From the NCBI RefSeq assembly GCF_900142295.1, contig NZ_FSRL01000001.1:3100001-3164000 (forward strand): a stretch of 64,000 bases of DNA, given 5' to 3'. The DNA is from Vannielia litorea (GTDB lineage Bacteria; Pseudomonadota; Alphaproteobacteria; Rhodobacterales; Rhodobacteraceae). Under the pieces are notes generated by a model, which saw only the letters and a list, made by a program, of their open reading frames with translations, was not told where the DNA came from and did no database searches. The translations under genes and the position numbers were made by a program. Shown one piece after another: positions 34,603 through 46,617 of the stretch (positions are counted from its first letter, which is position 1; the number at the start of each line of letters is the position of its first letter).

Positions 34603-37600
34603 CTATTCCACCACCGTCACCCGGCCCGCATCGGTGCGGGCGCGGTAGGCGGGGCGATACATGTCTTCGACCGAGGCCGCCGGGTGGTGATAGCTGCCCG
34701 GCGAGATGGCGCGGACGATATAGGCCAGCCGGAACGGCTTGTCGGACCGCCAGTTGACCGCCGAGAGAAACCGCTCCTGCCGGAACTCGGAGTGTTCGGC
34801 GGAGGTGGTCTGGAGCCAGTTGAGCTCGCGGATGTCGCCGGAGCGGATCAGCGAGGGGTTGTCGATCTCGAAGCCTGCGGGCAGGGCATCGTCCACCATC
34901 AGCCGGGCATCGCGGCGGCCGAAGGGGGTGACGGTGAGCACCACCACCATGCGCTCGCCCGCAGGCACCGCGCCGAGATCAACTCCGAAGCCCTCCATCG
35001 TGTAGTACTGCCGCTCGATCGCATAGCCGTTGCCACCGGCGGGCTCGGGCTCGGAGGGCACGCCGAAGGTGGTGAGGGTCAGGGTCGTCTGCGCGCCGCT
35101 GTCGTTGCGGATCTCGACCGGCTGCGCTGCCGTCTCGTCGGCCAGCACCTCGACCAGCGGGCCGGTGACCGGCTGGCCGTTGCGGGTGAAGCCGTCGCGC
35201 GGGGCAGCGTCGATCAGCGCCTTGGCGGCCATCAGGGTCCAGACCTTCTCCTGCGTCGAGGTGTGGCCGGTCTGCCCGGTCACGCGCACGGCCAGCGCCT
35301 CGCGGTTGACCGTGTTGCTCCCGGCCTCGGCGGAGAGCGCCAGAACGGCGGCGGCATCGCGCAGGTTGGTGCCGTAATCGTCGCGCCAGGAGGTGGCCTG
35401 CTCCTCGCCGGGGGTGGCGGCGAGCTGGGCGGCGGCGCGGGCAAACATGGCGTCGGCCCGGGTCGGGTCGCCGTAGAGCGCCAGCGCGGTGCCGAGCTGG
35501 GCCGCGCCAAGCGGCGTGGTGAAGGCCTCCGGCTTCACGTCGGCATAGTAGCGCAGGTCGCCCATCGAGGCCGCGCCCTCGCGGGCCAGCACCATCAGCG
35601 CATAGGCGATGGCCTCGCCGCCGCTGTCGAAGTCGGCGGCGTAGTTGACCTGGTTGCGCAGGTTGTCGAGCGCGTTGCGGAAGGCGATGGCGGGCACCTC
35701 GTAGCCCTGCGCCCGGGCCCGGCTAAGGAAGTCGGTCACATAGGCGTCGAGCCAGAAGTCGCCGTCGGAGGCATACCAGAGGCCGAAGCCGCCCGAGGCC
35801 GCCTGGCGGGCGAGGATGCGGGTGATCGCCCCCTCCACCCGTTGCCGGGTGTCGGCCTGCTCCTCCAGCCCCATCGCGCGGGCCACCTCGTCGAAGTAGA
35901 GCAGCGGCAGGGCGCGCGAGGTGGTCTGTTCGGTGCAGCCGTAGGGGTAGCGGTCGAGCGAGGCCAGAAGGCCCGGCACGTCGAACCGGCCGAGCGGGCC
36001 GAGCGCCAGCGTGGCCTTGCCGGTGCCCGGTTGCAGGCCGGTGAACACGTCACGGGTGAAGCTGAAGCTCTGGCCCGAGGCCAGCTCGAAGCGCGAGGTG
36101 CGCGAGACTTCCGGATCGTTCAACTCGATGGGCAGGTTCAGCGGCTTGTCGAGCACCTCGCCGGAGGGCGTGGTGAGCGCCACGTTGATCCGCGCGAGGC
36201 CGGGATCGCCCGCGACCACGGTGAGCGGCAAGCGGATGGTCTGGCCCTGCGCCAGCTCCATCGTGGAAGCCGCGCCGGTGGGCAGGGTCACGCCGGTGCC
36301 GGTGACGGAAAGGCCGATCTGGCCGGTCTCGCCGGAGGCATGGGTGATCTCCAGCAGCAGCCGGCCCTCGTCGCCCGGCGCCATGAAACGCGGCAGCGAG
36401 GCTTGCAGCACGATGGGGTCGCGCACCAGCACATCGGCGGAGGCCTGCCCCACCCCGGTCTTCGACCAGGTCACGGCCATGACCTTCACCGTGCCGTTGA
36501 AGGAGGGCATCTCGAAGGAGGTGCGGGCATAGCCATCGGCCCCCACCTCGAGCGGGCCGGAGAAATAGGCCACCAGCTCCTCGGTCGGCGGCGGCGACTG
36601 GCGGGAGGCCGAGGCGGCATCACCGCCCGAGCGGATCTCGCCCACTGCGCCGTTCATCCCGTCGATCAGCCGGCCGTAGATGTCGCGCATCCCCATGCCG
36701 AGGCGGCGCTGGCCGAAGTAGTGGCCCGAGGGGTCGGGCGGGGTGAATCCGGTGAGGTTGAGGATGCCCTGGTCGACGGCGGCGAGGGTGACATGGGCGG
36801 TTTCGCCCGGCAGCACGCCCTCGACCTTCACGGCGACCTCGAGCGGGCCGCGCGGGCGGATCTCGGCGGGGGCCTCGATGCGGGCGGCAAGCTGGTGCGC
36901 GCCCGGGTCCACGCTGGCGTGGCTGAGGCCCAGCGCGCGGGCCGGGCCGCGCTTGTCGGCCACGTCCATCGGGCGGATCAGCGTGGCGGTCACATAGGCG
37001 CCCGCGCCCCAGTCGTCGGTCACGGGAAGCTGCACCAGCGTGTCGGTGCCCTCGGCCACCTCGACCATCTTCATGTCGATCAGGCGGTTGGAGACGACCG
37101 TGACCAGCGCCTTGCCGGCATAGCGCGGCACGATCCGCAGGGTCGCAGTGTCGCCCGGCCTGTAGCTCTCGGCATCGAGCGAAACCTCAAGCGTGTCGGG
37201 CGTGGAGGACACGTCGACCGGCGCATACCAGCCGGCGTAGAACTCGTAGGAGGCCGAGACATACTCGCCGTCCAGCCGCTCCACTACCAGCTCGTAGGTG
37301 CCCCAGTCGACCTGCCCCGCCACGGCGAGCGGGTCGGCCCCGAGCCGGCCCTCGCCCACGGCGATGCGCTCCCGGCGGGTGATCGGCTCCCAGTTCCAGG
37401 CGCCGTACTCACTGTACCACTGGTAGCTGCGGGTGACGCGGTTCAGCGTCCATTTCACGGCCATGTCGGCGGGCGCGAGGTCGGCCCCGAGCGCGATCAC
37501 CGAGAAGCCGGCCTCGGTGCCCTCGGGCACCACGCCCTCAAAGGCGGGCTTGATGCCGATCATCGGCTTGCCCGGCCCGGTCACCACTGCCTCGCGGCGC

Positions 37601-40065
37601 TCCACCGGGCGGCCCGAGCCCTCGGCCACGCGCACGGTGAGCCGCGCCTCGATGGGGCCGTCGAAGCCTTCCATCTCGTCGGGCATGGTCAGTGCGAGCC
37701 GGGCCTTGCCGTCGTCATCGGTGCTGGTGCTGTCGAGCCAGGAGGTTTGCGGGCCGTTGGCGTTGTTCTGCGAGCCGAAGTGGTAGCCCGGAAACGCCTC
37801 GAGCTGGCGGCGCGCGGAGATGCGCAGCTCGCCCTCCACGGGCAGGCCCGCGCCGGGTGCGCCGAAGAGGTAGCGCACGTCGATCTCGGCCGTGGCCTCA
37901 CCCTCGGTCAGCCCCTCGGTCGGCAGGGCAAGGGTGAAGTCGATCCGCTCGGGGAGGAAATCCTCCACCAGCACGGTGCGCGTGGCGAGCGGCGGCGCCT
38001 TCGGGTCGGCATGCAGGGCGAGGCTCCAGGCGCCGCGCGGCGCGACCCCGGAGACGGGCATCGAGAACACATGGCCGCCGTCCACCCCGCCGGGAGAGAA
38101 GTGGCGGGCATATTCCACCCCGTCGGGGCGGGTGAGGATGGCGGTCAGGGGCAGCCCGTCGATGGCCTCGGCCTGGCCGTCGCGCACCAGAGCGGTGGCA
38201 TAGATCGTTTCGCCGGCGCGATAGGCGCCGCGATCGGTGGTGAGGAAGGCATCGACCGCGCCCGCGGGCTCCCGGCCCTCCACCCCCCGGTCGGAGAGGT
38301 CGAAGGAGGGATCGGTGAGCGACAGGAAGCCCATGTCGTCCTCGCCCTGCTTGACCAGCACCATCGCCGGTGCCGCGCCGCCTCGCCCGAGGGTGAGGCC
38401 CGGCTCGAACATGGCATAGCCCTGCGCATCGGTGGTGGTCTGCCCCAGCTCGCGGTTGGAGCGCGAGAGCAGCGTGACCTCGAGCCCCGCCATCGGCTCG
38501 GCGGTGGTGAGGGAGCGGGTGAAGACATGCAGCCCGTCGGCGCCCGACATCGAGGCCAGTCCGATGTCGGAGATCACGAACCACTGGGTCGCCGGGGGCG
38601 TCTCGTAGGGGTCGGCGCCGCGAATCCCGGCCTTCAGGGCATAGACGCCCGCGGGCAGGTCGGCGATGGCCTCGGCCATGGGCAGGCGGGTGGTGACATC
38701 CTCGTTCAGGCGCCGCTCCATGTGGCCGGTGCCCTCCCAGACCGTCTCGGCGATGTCGCCTTCGAAATAGTCCACCTCCCACTCGTTCAGCGGGCGGCCG
38801 AAGTAGCTCTCCTGGATCACCCGGAGCAGGTTGCGGTCGGAGACGCGGTGCAGCGACAGGTCCACCTCCTCGGTGTTGACCGTCACGATCGGCACGGCGG
38901 CATCCTCGGTCCTGGGCAGCACGTAGGCCCGGCCGGGGAAGCGCACCTGCGGGTCGCGGTCGCGGACGTAGAAGGAGAGGTCCACGTCCTTGATCATCTT
39001 CTCGCCGGTGGCCGAGGGCAGGCCGGCGCGCAGCAGCACCCGGTAGCGCTCGCCGTGCATCAGGCCCTCGATGCAGAGCTGGCTGCCCGAGGCCTCGGCG
39101 GTAAAGGAGGTGCCGGGCAGCGACACGTAGGGCGCGTAATCGGTGCCGGTTTCGGCCAGCCGCTCGGAGAACGAAACGCAGACGCGGGGGGTGGCGGGGT
39201 TGGGATCCACCTGGTGCTCGGTCACGCGGAAGCCGTATTTGCCCAGCGCGTCATCGAGCGCGGCCTGGGTGCCTGCGTTGGGCAGCACCTGCTGCGCCAG
39301 CCGCAGCGCCGGGATCATGTCGCGCCCGCGTCCGGCCCGCTCCAGCGCGGAGGCCAGCAGCCGCAGCGCGGCGGACTGGTCGACCCCGGAATCGGCGCGC
39401 AGGTAGGCGTTGATCGAGGCCATCAGGGCGCGGCGCTCGTATTGCCGCTTCTCGGAGCTGTTGTCGCCCGGCGCGTCGAGCGCGTAGCGGGCGTAATCCA
39501 CCCATTGGTCGTCGCGGTCGGCGATCACCACCGCCGGGCCGACCCAGATCATCGCCTCGCGGAAATTTCCGTTGCGCGAGGCTTCAAGCGCCCCGGCCTC
39601 GAGCCGGTCCAGGGCCCAGCCGGCGGGGGAGTGCAGGCTGGCCATCTCCTCGGCAAAGCTGCGGGCCGAGGTCAGATCACCGGAGCGGAGGAATTCCAGC
39701 TCGGCGGCGCGGCTGCGGGCCAGCGCGAGCCGCTCGCTGCTTTCGGTGACCACGGTGGCCGATTGCGCGCCCTCATAGGCCTCGCGCCGCTCGACCCCGC
39801 GCTTGGGGAAGCAGGCGTTGGAGCGGGCATTGAAGGTGAAGGCGGTGCAGGCGGAATCGGCAACGCAGGCCGCGCGGCAGGCATCATAGGACGTGTCGAA
39901 GAGCGCGCGCAGGTCGGCACCGTAGAAATCCACGTCCTTCTCGGGCACCAGCCGCCGCTCGGGGATCGGCGCGGGCTGGCCCGGCCCCTGCTGTGCGGCG
40001 GCAGGCAGGCCGGCCGAAAGGGCAATCAGCAGGCAGAGGAAGGGCGCGAGAAGGCTGCAACGCAT
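34603..40065 (-). CDS. Bacterial alpha-2-macroglobulin with a PAN/Apple domain
   Basis: This very large periplasmic protease trap (1820 residues) presumably protects the envelope by capturing proteases. It has a signal peptide (MRCSLLAPFLCLLIALSAG), a PAN/Apple-like cysteine region at about 50-95 (YDACRAACVADSACTAF), several MG domains with the A2M bait region, and a thioester domain. The thioester motif CTEQ starts at Cys1377 within GCTEQTTSRALPLLYFDEVA, so the reactive thioester looks intact. No lipobox is present, unlike lipoprotein homologues. GAGGAC stands before the ATG. It heads the operon with pbpC. Confidence 0.93.
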   Translation of the reverse strand: MRCSLLAPFLCLLIALSAGLPAAAQQGPGQPAPIPERRLVPEKDVDFYGADLRALFDTSYDACRAACVADSACTAFTFNARSNACFPKRGVERREAYEGAQSATVVTESSERLALARSRAAELEFLRSGDLTSARSFAEEMASLHSPAGWALDRLEAGALEASRNGNFREAMIWVGPAVVIADRDDQWVDYARYALDAPGDNSSEKRQYERRALMASINAYLRADSGVDQSAALRLLASALERAGRGRDMIPALRLAQQVLPNAGTQAALDDALGKYGFRVTEHQVDPNPATPRVCVSFSERLAETGTDYAPYVSLPGTSFTAEASGSQLCIEGLMHGERYRVLLRAGLPSATGEKMIKDVDLSFYVRDRDPQVRFPGRAYVLPRTEDAAVPIVTVNTEEVDLSLHRVSDRNLLRVIQESYFGRPLNEWEVDYFEGDIAETVWEGTGHMERRLNEDVTTRLPMAEAIADLPAGVYALKAGIRGADPYETPPATQWFVISDIGLASMSGADGLHVFTRSLTTAEPMAGLEVTLLSRSNRELGQTTTDAQGYAMFEPGLTLGRGGAAPAMVLVKQGEDDMGFLSLTDPSFDLSDRGVEGREPAGAVDAFLTTDRGAYRAGETIYATALVRDGQAEAIDGLPLTAILTRPDGVEYARHFSPGGVDGGHVFSMPVSGVAPRGAWSLALHADPKAPPLATRTVLVEDFLPERIDFTLALPTEGLTEGEATAEIDVRYLFGAPGAGLPVEGELRISARRQLEAFPGYHFGSQNNANGPQTSWLDSTSTDDDGKARLALTMPDEMEGFDGPIEARLTVRVAEGSGRPVERREAVVTGPGKPMIGIKPAFEGVVPEGTEAGFSVIALGADLAPADMAVKWTLNRVTRSYQWYSEYGAWNWEPITRRERIAVGEGRLGADPLAVAGQVDWGTYELVVERLDGEYVSASYEFYAGWYAPVDVSSTPDTLEVSLDAESYRPGDTATLRIVPRYAGKALVTVVSNRLIDMKMVEVAEGTDTLVQLPVTDDWGAGAYVTATLIRPMDVADKRGPARALGLSHASVDPGAHQLAARIEAPAEIRPRGPLEVAVKVEGVLPGETAHVTLAAVDQGILNLTGFTPPDPSGHYFGQRRLGMGMRDIYGRLIDGMNGAVGEIRSGGDAASASRQSPPPTEELVAYFSGPLEVGADGYARTSFEMPSFNGTVKVMAVTWSKTGVGQASADVLVRDPIVLQASLPRFMAPGDEGRLLLEITHASGETGQIGLSVTGTGVTLPTGAASTMELAQGQTIRLPLTVVAGDPGLARINVALTTPSGEVLDKPLNLPIELNDPEVSRTSRFELASGQSFSFTRDVFTGLQPGTGKATLALGPLGRFDVPGLLASLDRYPYGCTEQTTSRALPLLYFDEVARAMGLEEQADTRQRVEGAITRILARQAASGGFGLWYASDGDFWLDAYVTDFLSRARAQGYEVPAIAFRNALDNLRNQVNYAADFDSGGEAIAYALMVLAREGAASMGDLRYYADVKPEAFTTPLGAAQLGTALALYGDPTRADAMFARAAAQLAATPGEEQATSWRDDYGTNLRDAAAVLALSAEAGSNTVNREALAVRVTGQTGHTSTQEKVWTLMAAKALIDAAPRDGFTRNGQPVTGPLVEVLADETAAQPVEIRNDSGAQTTLTLTTFGVPSEPEPAGGNGYAIERQYYTMEGFGVDLGAVPAGERMVVVLTVTPFGRRDARLMVDDALPAGFEIDNPSLIRSGDIRELNWLQTTSAEHSEFRQERFLSAVNWRSDKPFRLAYIVRAISPGSYHHPAASVEDMYRPAYRARTDAGRVTVVE

Positions 40066-40277
40066 GTGAAATGTCCTCGGTTCTTAAATGCGGTGAATCC
40101 GCGATGATCGTGACATGGCCCCGCCGCGCGAGTCCAGTGGGGCGACCCAGAAGTGAATGCCGATTTCACGTTAAGGACGTTTAAAGACAAAGCGGGCAAA
40201 ACCGGGGTGCGGCCGCTCTTAACCATGAGTCCCCCAGCCGGGCAGTGCGGGCCGCCGGAGCGACGGGGAGCCCTGGG

Positions 40278-42551
40278 ATGTCACTGACCGACAAGCTGGC
40301 GAGAGAGAGGCGGGGGCGGCTCGCGGCCGAGCGGATGCTGGAGCTGAAGAGCCGCGAGCTGATGGCCGCCAACCGCAAGCTCTCGGACCATGCGCTGAAG
40401 CTGTCGGACACCATCATCGCGCAGCGCGAGGTGGTCGCCACCACCCGCGCCCAGGCCCATGCCCTGAAGGAGGAGGCCGAGACCATGAAGGGCGTGGCGC
40501 AGGAGACCCGCGCCAACCTGGAGAAGGCCGAGAAGGCCGCCACCATCGCCGAGCGGCGGCTGTGGGATTCGGTCGAGACGGTGACCGACGGCTTTGCCGT
40601 CTTCGACGCCGAAGACAGGCTGGTGGCTGCCAACTCCGCCTGGCTCTCGCTCTTCGAGGGGCTCGAGTCGATGGCCCCGGGCATCACCTACATGGACTTG
40701 CTGCGCCTTGCGGTGGAGGAGGGGCTGGTGGACCCGGGCGAGGCCAACCCGGGCGACTGGATCACATCCATGCTCGACCGCTGGGACACCGAGACCATCC
40801 CCGACATCACGATCCGCCTCTTCGACGGGCGCTACCTGCGGCTGCACGACCGGCGCAGCGCCAATGGCGACATGGTCTGCCTCGGCATCGACATCACCCA
40901 CAACATGCGCCAGCAACGCGAGCTGAAGAAGGCGCGCGACGCCGCCGAGGCCGCGACCCGCGCCAAATCGGCCTTTCTGGCCAAGATGAGCCACGAGCTG
41001 CGCACGCCGATGAACGGGGTGGTGGGCATGGCCGACCTGCTGCTCGACACGAGTATCGACGAGGAGCAGGCGCTGTTCATCCGCACCATCCGCAATTCCG
41101 GCGAGGCGCTGCTGGAGATCATCAACGACGTGCTCGACTTTTCCCGTGCCGAGGCCGAGCGGCTGGAGCTCTACCCGGCCCGGTTCGACCTCGAGGCGAT
41201 GCTCTGCGAGGTGGTCACGCTTTCGATGCCGGTGGCCCGCGAGCGCGGGCTGGACCTGATGCTCGATTACGCTCCGAACGCCCCGGTGATGGTCACCGCC
41301 GACCCCAAGCGCCTGCGGCAGGTGGTGGTCAACCTGCTGGGCAACGCCATCAAGTTCACCGAAACCGGCTATGTGCGGATCGAGGTGCGGGCGGCCCCGC
41401 CCCGCGCCGAAGGCGAGCCCTGGAGCCTGCGGATCGCCGTGGAGGACACCGGCATCGGCATCCCGCCCGAGTTGCAGGAGCATATCTTCGGCCAGTTCAA
41501 CCAGGTGCAGGACGAGGGCAACCGGCGCTTCGAGGGCACCGGGCTCGGCCTTGCGATCACCCGACAGCTGGTGGAGCTGATGGGCGGGCGCATAGGCCTG
41601 CGCTCGCAGCCCGGGCAGGGCACGACCTTCACGCTGGAGCTGTCATTTCCGGCGGAAGCGCCCTGCACCCCGGTAGGCCGATGGCCCGAGGGGCGCGCGC
41701 CGCGGGTGATCGTGGCCACCTCCACCCGCGCCGGGGCCGATACCGCCCGGCACCGCTCGGAGGTGGTGGGCCTCGAGGTCGAGCTCGCCCGCACGCCGGA
41801 CCTGCTGCACGCGCTCATCGAGAGCGGGCCGGAACCCGACCTGCTGGTGATCGACGGCGCCTTTCTGGGCGAGGATCCGGCCGGGCTGGTGCGCGGGCTG
41901 CGCGCGGTGCTGCCCCGCAGCCAAATCGCCTGCATCCTGCGGCACGGCAAGGCCGCCGTGCGCCAGGCGCTCGCCGGAACCGGAGTGGATCACATGGTGA
42001 CCTACCCCTATCGCAACGCCGACATCGCCGCGGTGATGGCCACCCTGCCCGCCGTGCCGCTGCGCTTTTCCGCGCAGGAGGCCGCGCTGCCCGCCCCGCG
42101 CCCGGCGCCGGCACGGGTGATGCGGGTGCTGGCCGCGGAGGACAACAAGACCAACCGGCTGGTGTTCGCGGCCATGCTCAAGGGTCTCGCCCTGGAGCTG
42201 AGCTTTGCCGAGAATGGCGCGGAGGCTGTCGATCTCTACCGCACCACCCGCCCCGATCTCGTGTTCATGGACATCTCCATGCCCGAGATGGACGGCAAGG
42301 CCGCAACCCGCGCGATCCGCGCGCTGGAGGCAGAGCACGGCTGGCCCCGGGTGCCGGTGGTGGCGATGACGGCCCATGCCATGGCCGGAGACGCCGAGGC
42401 GATCCTCGCCGCCGGACTCGACCACTACCTGGCCAAACCGCTGAAAAAGCAGCTCATTCACGAGCAGCTCGCGATTCACGCGCCAGAGGGGGCCGAGCCC
42501 TTCGGCCCGGCGCAGGCGACAGCCGAAACCGGAGCGGCGCGGGCGGGCTGA
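40278..42551 (+). CDS. Hybrid sensor histidine kinase with PAS and receiver domains
   Basis: The 757-residue soluble protein has a basic coiled-coil N-terminus (to about 95), a PAS-like domain (98-210), HisKA with MSHELRTPMNGVVGMADLL near 237, HATPase_c with DTGIGIP and GTGLGLAITRQL near 390-430, and two C-terminal receiver-like regions. The first (about 475-590) lacks the acidic pocket of true receivers. The second (about 615-735) has the acidic pair AAEDN, phosphoacceptor Asp in VFMDISMP, and Lys in LAKPL. No membrane segment is seen. The ATG at 40278 has GGGGAG upstream. The signal and partner are unknown. Confidence 0.92.
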   Translation: MSLTDKLARERRGRLAAERMLELKSRELMAANRKLSDHALKLSDTIIAQREVVATTRAQAHALKEEAETMKGVAQETRANLEKAEKAATIAERRLWDSVETVTDGFAVFDAEDRLVAANSAWLSLFEGLESMAPGITYMDLLRLAVEEGLVDPGEANPGDWITSMLDRWDTETIPDITIRLFDGRYLRLHDRRSANGDMVCLGIDITHNMRQQRELKKARDAAEAATRAKSAFLAKMSHELRTPMNGVVGMADLLLDTSIDEEQALFIRTIRNSGEALLEIINDVLDFSRAEAERLELYPARFDLEAMLCEVVTLSMPVARERGLDLMLDYAPNAPVMVTADPKRLRQVVVNLLGNAIKFTETGYVRIEVRAAPPRAEGEPWSLRIAVEDTGIGIPPELQEHIFGQFNQVQDEGNRRFEGTGLGLAITRQLVELMGGRIGLRSQPGQGTTFTLELSFPAEAPCTPVGRWPEGRAPRVIVATSTRAGADTARHRSEVVGLEVELARTPDLLHALIESGPEPDLLVIDGAFLGEDPAGLVRGLRAVLPRSQIACILRHGKAAVRQALAGTGVDHMVTYPYRNADIAAVMATLPAVPLRFSAQEAALPAPRPAPARVMRVLAAEDNKTNRLVFAAMLKGLALELSFAENGAEAVDLYRTTRPDLVFMDISMPEMDGKAATRAIRALEAEHGWPRVPVVAMTAHAMAGDAEAILAAGLDHYLAKPLKKQLIHEQLAIHAPEGAEPFGPAQATAETGAARAG

Positions 42552-42557
42552 CCCGGT

Positions 42558-43334
42558 TCAGGCGGTGGTGTCGGGCCGTGAGAAGGTGGGCGCGTCGGGC
42601 TCCGACAGGTCGGGGCGGAAGCGGTAGCCGCCGGTGTCGAAGGCCTCAAGCGCCGCGGCATCCTGCAGCCGGCGCTGGATGATGAACCGTGCCATCGCCC
42701 CGCGCGCCTGCTTGGCGAAGAAACTCACCTGCTTCGCGCCGCCCGGCTTTTCTTCGAGAAACCGGGGGGTGACCACGCGCAACCCGTCCAGCGCCCCGGG
42801 CGCGACCGCGCCGAAATACTCCTGGCTGGCGCAGTTCACCAGCGTTTCGGTGCCCAGCGCACGCGCCTCCCCGGCCAACCGCTCGGCCAGCTTGTCGCCC
42901 CAGTAGCCGTAGAGGTTGGCCGTGCGCCCGACCTTCAGCCGTGACCCCATCTCGAGCCGGTAGGGCTGGATCGCGTCGCGCGGGCGCAGCAGCCCGTAGA
43001 GACCCGACAGGATGCGCAGGTGATCCTGCGCCCAGTCCAGCTCGTCGGGATCCAGGGAGGCGGCCTCGAGGCCCATGTAGGTGTCTCCCGCGAAGGCCAG
43101 CGCGGCGGGGCGGGTGACCTCGGGCGCGGGCTCGGGCGCAAAGGCGCGGAACCTGTCCTGGGTCAGCTTCGCAAGGTCGGGCGAAAGATCCATCAGCTTC
43201 TGGATCGCGGGGCGCGAGAGCCTGGCACCGGCGCGGGCCAGCCTTGCGGCATCTTCGGGAAAGGCCGGGGCGGTCTGGTCGGTGTCGCGCGGCTGCCAGT
43301 CGAGCCGCTTGGCGGGGGAGATCACGATGAGCAT
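42558..43334 (-). CDS. yaaA: Peroxide stress protein YaaA (DUF328/UPF0246)
   Basis: The 258-residue protein starts MLIVISPAKRLDW, the family hallmark, and contains GDTYMGLEA, LRILSGLYGLLRPRDAIQPYRLEMG and VNCASQEYFGAV. E. coli YaaA lowers intracellular iron after peroxide stress and binds DNA. The role here is inferred by homology. It converges on the kinase gene with a 6-bp gap. No obvious OxyR site is visible. Confidence 0.9.
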   Translation of the reverse strand: MLIVISPAKRLDWQPRDTDQTAPAFPEDAARLARAGARLSRPAIQKLMDLSPDLAKLTQDRFRAFAPEPAPEVTRPAALAFAGDTYMGLEAASLDPDELDWAQDHLRILSGLYGLLRPRDAIQPYRLEMGSRLKVGRTANLYGYWGDKLAERLAGEARALGTETLVNCASQEYFGAVAPGALDGLRVVTPRFLEEKPGGAKQVSFFAKQARGAMARFIIQRRLQDAAALEAFDTGGYRFRPDLSEPDAPTFSRPDTTA

Positions 43335-43455
43335 GGGGGGCTTTTAGCCGGGGTCGCGGGCGAGGGAAACACCCGCAAGGACGCCTCGAAGGGCGGGCGG
43401 GGCGGGCCCGGCCGCTCTTCGGCGCTTCGCCCTGTCATCGCAGCGGGCAGGCGCG

Positions 43456-45507
<2,052 letters not shown>

Positions 45508-45599
45508 CGGGCTCGGGTCGGCTGCGGTGTGCCGCCACCCTTACCCCCGGCCCCGCGCCAAGTGAACCCGCAGCGGGCGCCGGCGCGCCCGCCCCGACG

Positions 45600-46064
45600 T
45601 CAGCTGTACATGATGGTTTCCGTCACCAGCGACCAGCGCCCCACGGTGGTCATGGCCGAGGCCCCGCCGCCGAAGCTGATGCCGATGCTGTCCTGCGAGT
45701 TGAACAGGAAGCCGCCCCAGTTGAAGGCCGTGATCGCGGTGGTGCCGACCCCGGCGCCCAGCGCGGCGCCCATGCAGCTCAGCCGCCCGGCGCTGCCGTC
45801 GAGATCGTCGGCCGAGAACCAGCGCTCTCCCTTGATCTTCGACCAGTTGAAGCCGCCGCGCATCATGTCGGGCGCCGAGGCGCCGCCGGACGAGCCGCCG
45901 ACGGCAAGGCCGAGCCCCGCGAAGGTGAAGACCCCGCAGAACTGCGCCGTCATGCTCTTGAACATGAAGCCGAAGACGCCGCCGCCAACCGCGGCGCCAC
46001 CACCGGCCTGCATCAGGCCGGCCACCTGCCAGTCGTTGGCCATGGTTTCTGATTTCTTGGACAT
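45600..46064 (-). CDS. Glycine-rich hydrophobic protein of unknown function (154 aa)
   Basis: The start MSKKSETMANDW at 46064 has GGGGATC before it. The protein is glycine-, alanine- and methionine-rich. It has hydrophobic stretches (VAGLMQAGGGAAVGGGVFGFMF, FCGVFTFAGLGLAVGG) that could insert into a membrane, and no recognised domain. The sequence is not low-complexity noise: it contains tryptophans and polar segments and has a ribosome site. A secretion-system effector or bacteriocin-like product is possible but not shown. Confidence 0.6.
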   Translation of the reverse strand: MSKKSETMANDWQVAGLMQAGGGAAVGGGVFGFMFKSMTAQFCGVFTFAGLGLAVGGSSGGASAPDMMRGGFNWSKIKGERWFSADDLDGSAGRLSCMGAALGAGVGTTAITAFNWGGFLFNSQDSIGISFGGGASAMTTVGRWSLVTETIMYS

Positions 46065-46205
46065 GAAAGTGATCCCCCATGAATGAATTGATTGAACATA
46101 TCTGGTCGGAGGAACGGCCGAAATTTCCGCTCCCATGCGTTCAATATGGGGATTGGCCGCCCGATTTGCACCCGGGCGGCTATAATAAATGACGTAGGGG
46201 CAGGC

Positions 46206-46496
46206 TCAGACGAGCTGCTGGAAGACGCCCGGCAGGATGATGTTGCGCAGCGCGATGACCACGATGAAGGCCACCAGCGGCGCGAGATCCAGCGCGCCGG
46301 TATCGGGCAGAACCCTGCGGATCGGGCGGTAGATCGGCTCGAGCAGGCGGTTCAGCCCGTCCCACAGCTGGTAGACGAAGGGCTGGCGCAGGTTGAGGAT
46401 CTGGAAGGAGATCAGCCAGCTCATGATGACGTGCACCAGCATGATGAAGAACACCACGCCAAGCACGAGGTCGAGCAACTGGTAGAGCATCAGCAT
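46206..46496 (-). CDS. YggT family membrane protein
   Basis: The 96-residue protein has two membrane helices (LLDLVLGVVFFIMLVHVIMSWLISF and LAPLVAFIVVIALRNIILPGVF) around a conserved loop (GLNRLLEPIYRPIRRVLPDTG), the pattern of YggT. The family is linked to osmotic adaptation and cell division in some bacteria. The start MLMLYQLLDL at 46496 is chosen. It is divergent from the thioesterase gene 121 bp away. Confidence 0.9.
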   Translation of the reverse strand: MLMLYQLLDLVLGVVFFIMLVHVIMSWLISFQILNLRQPFVYQLWDGLNRLLEPIYRPIRRVLPDTGALDLAPLVAFIVVIALRNIILPGVFQQLV

Positions 46497-46617
46497 GGCG
46501 GGTCGTCTCCGTCTGGTCCGCTGGTTAGGTATTCATGCCGGGGACCGGTTGCAACCGGGTTAACCGTGCCGTGACGTCGCGCTTGACCATGCCGCGCTGC
46601 GGCGCAACCTGCGCTCC

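Noticed and set aside
34684..40107. 1807-codon open frame opposite the alpha-2-macroglobulin
   Set aside because: It runs antisense through a clear A2M gene. Its composition (His-, Arg- and Gln-rich, no hydrophobic core) is that of a high-GC shadow frame.
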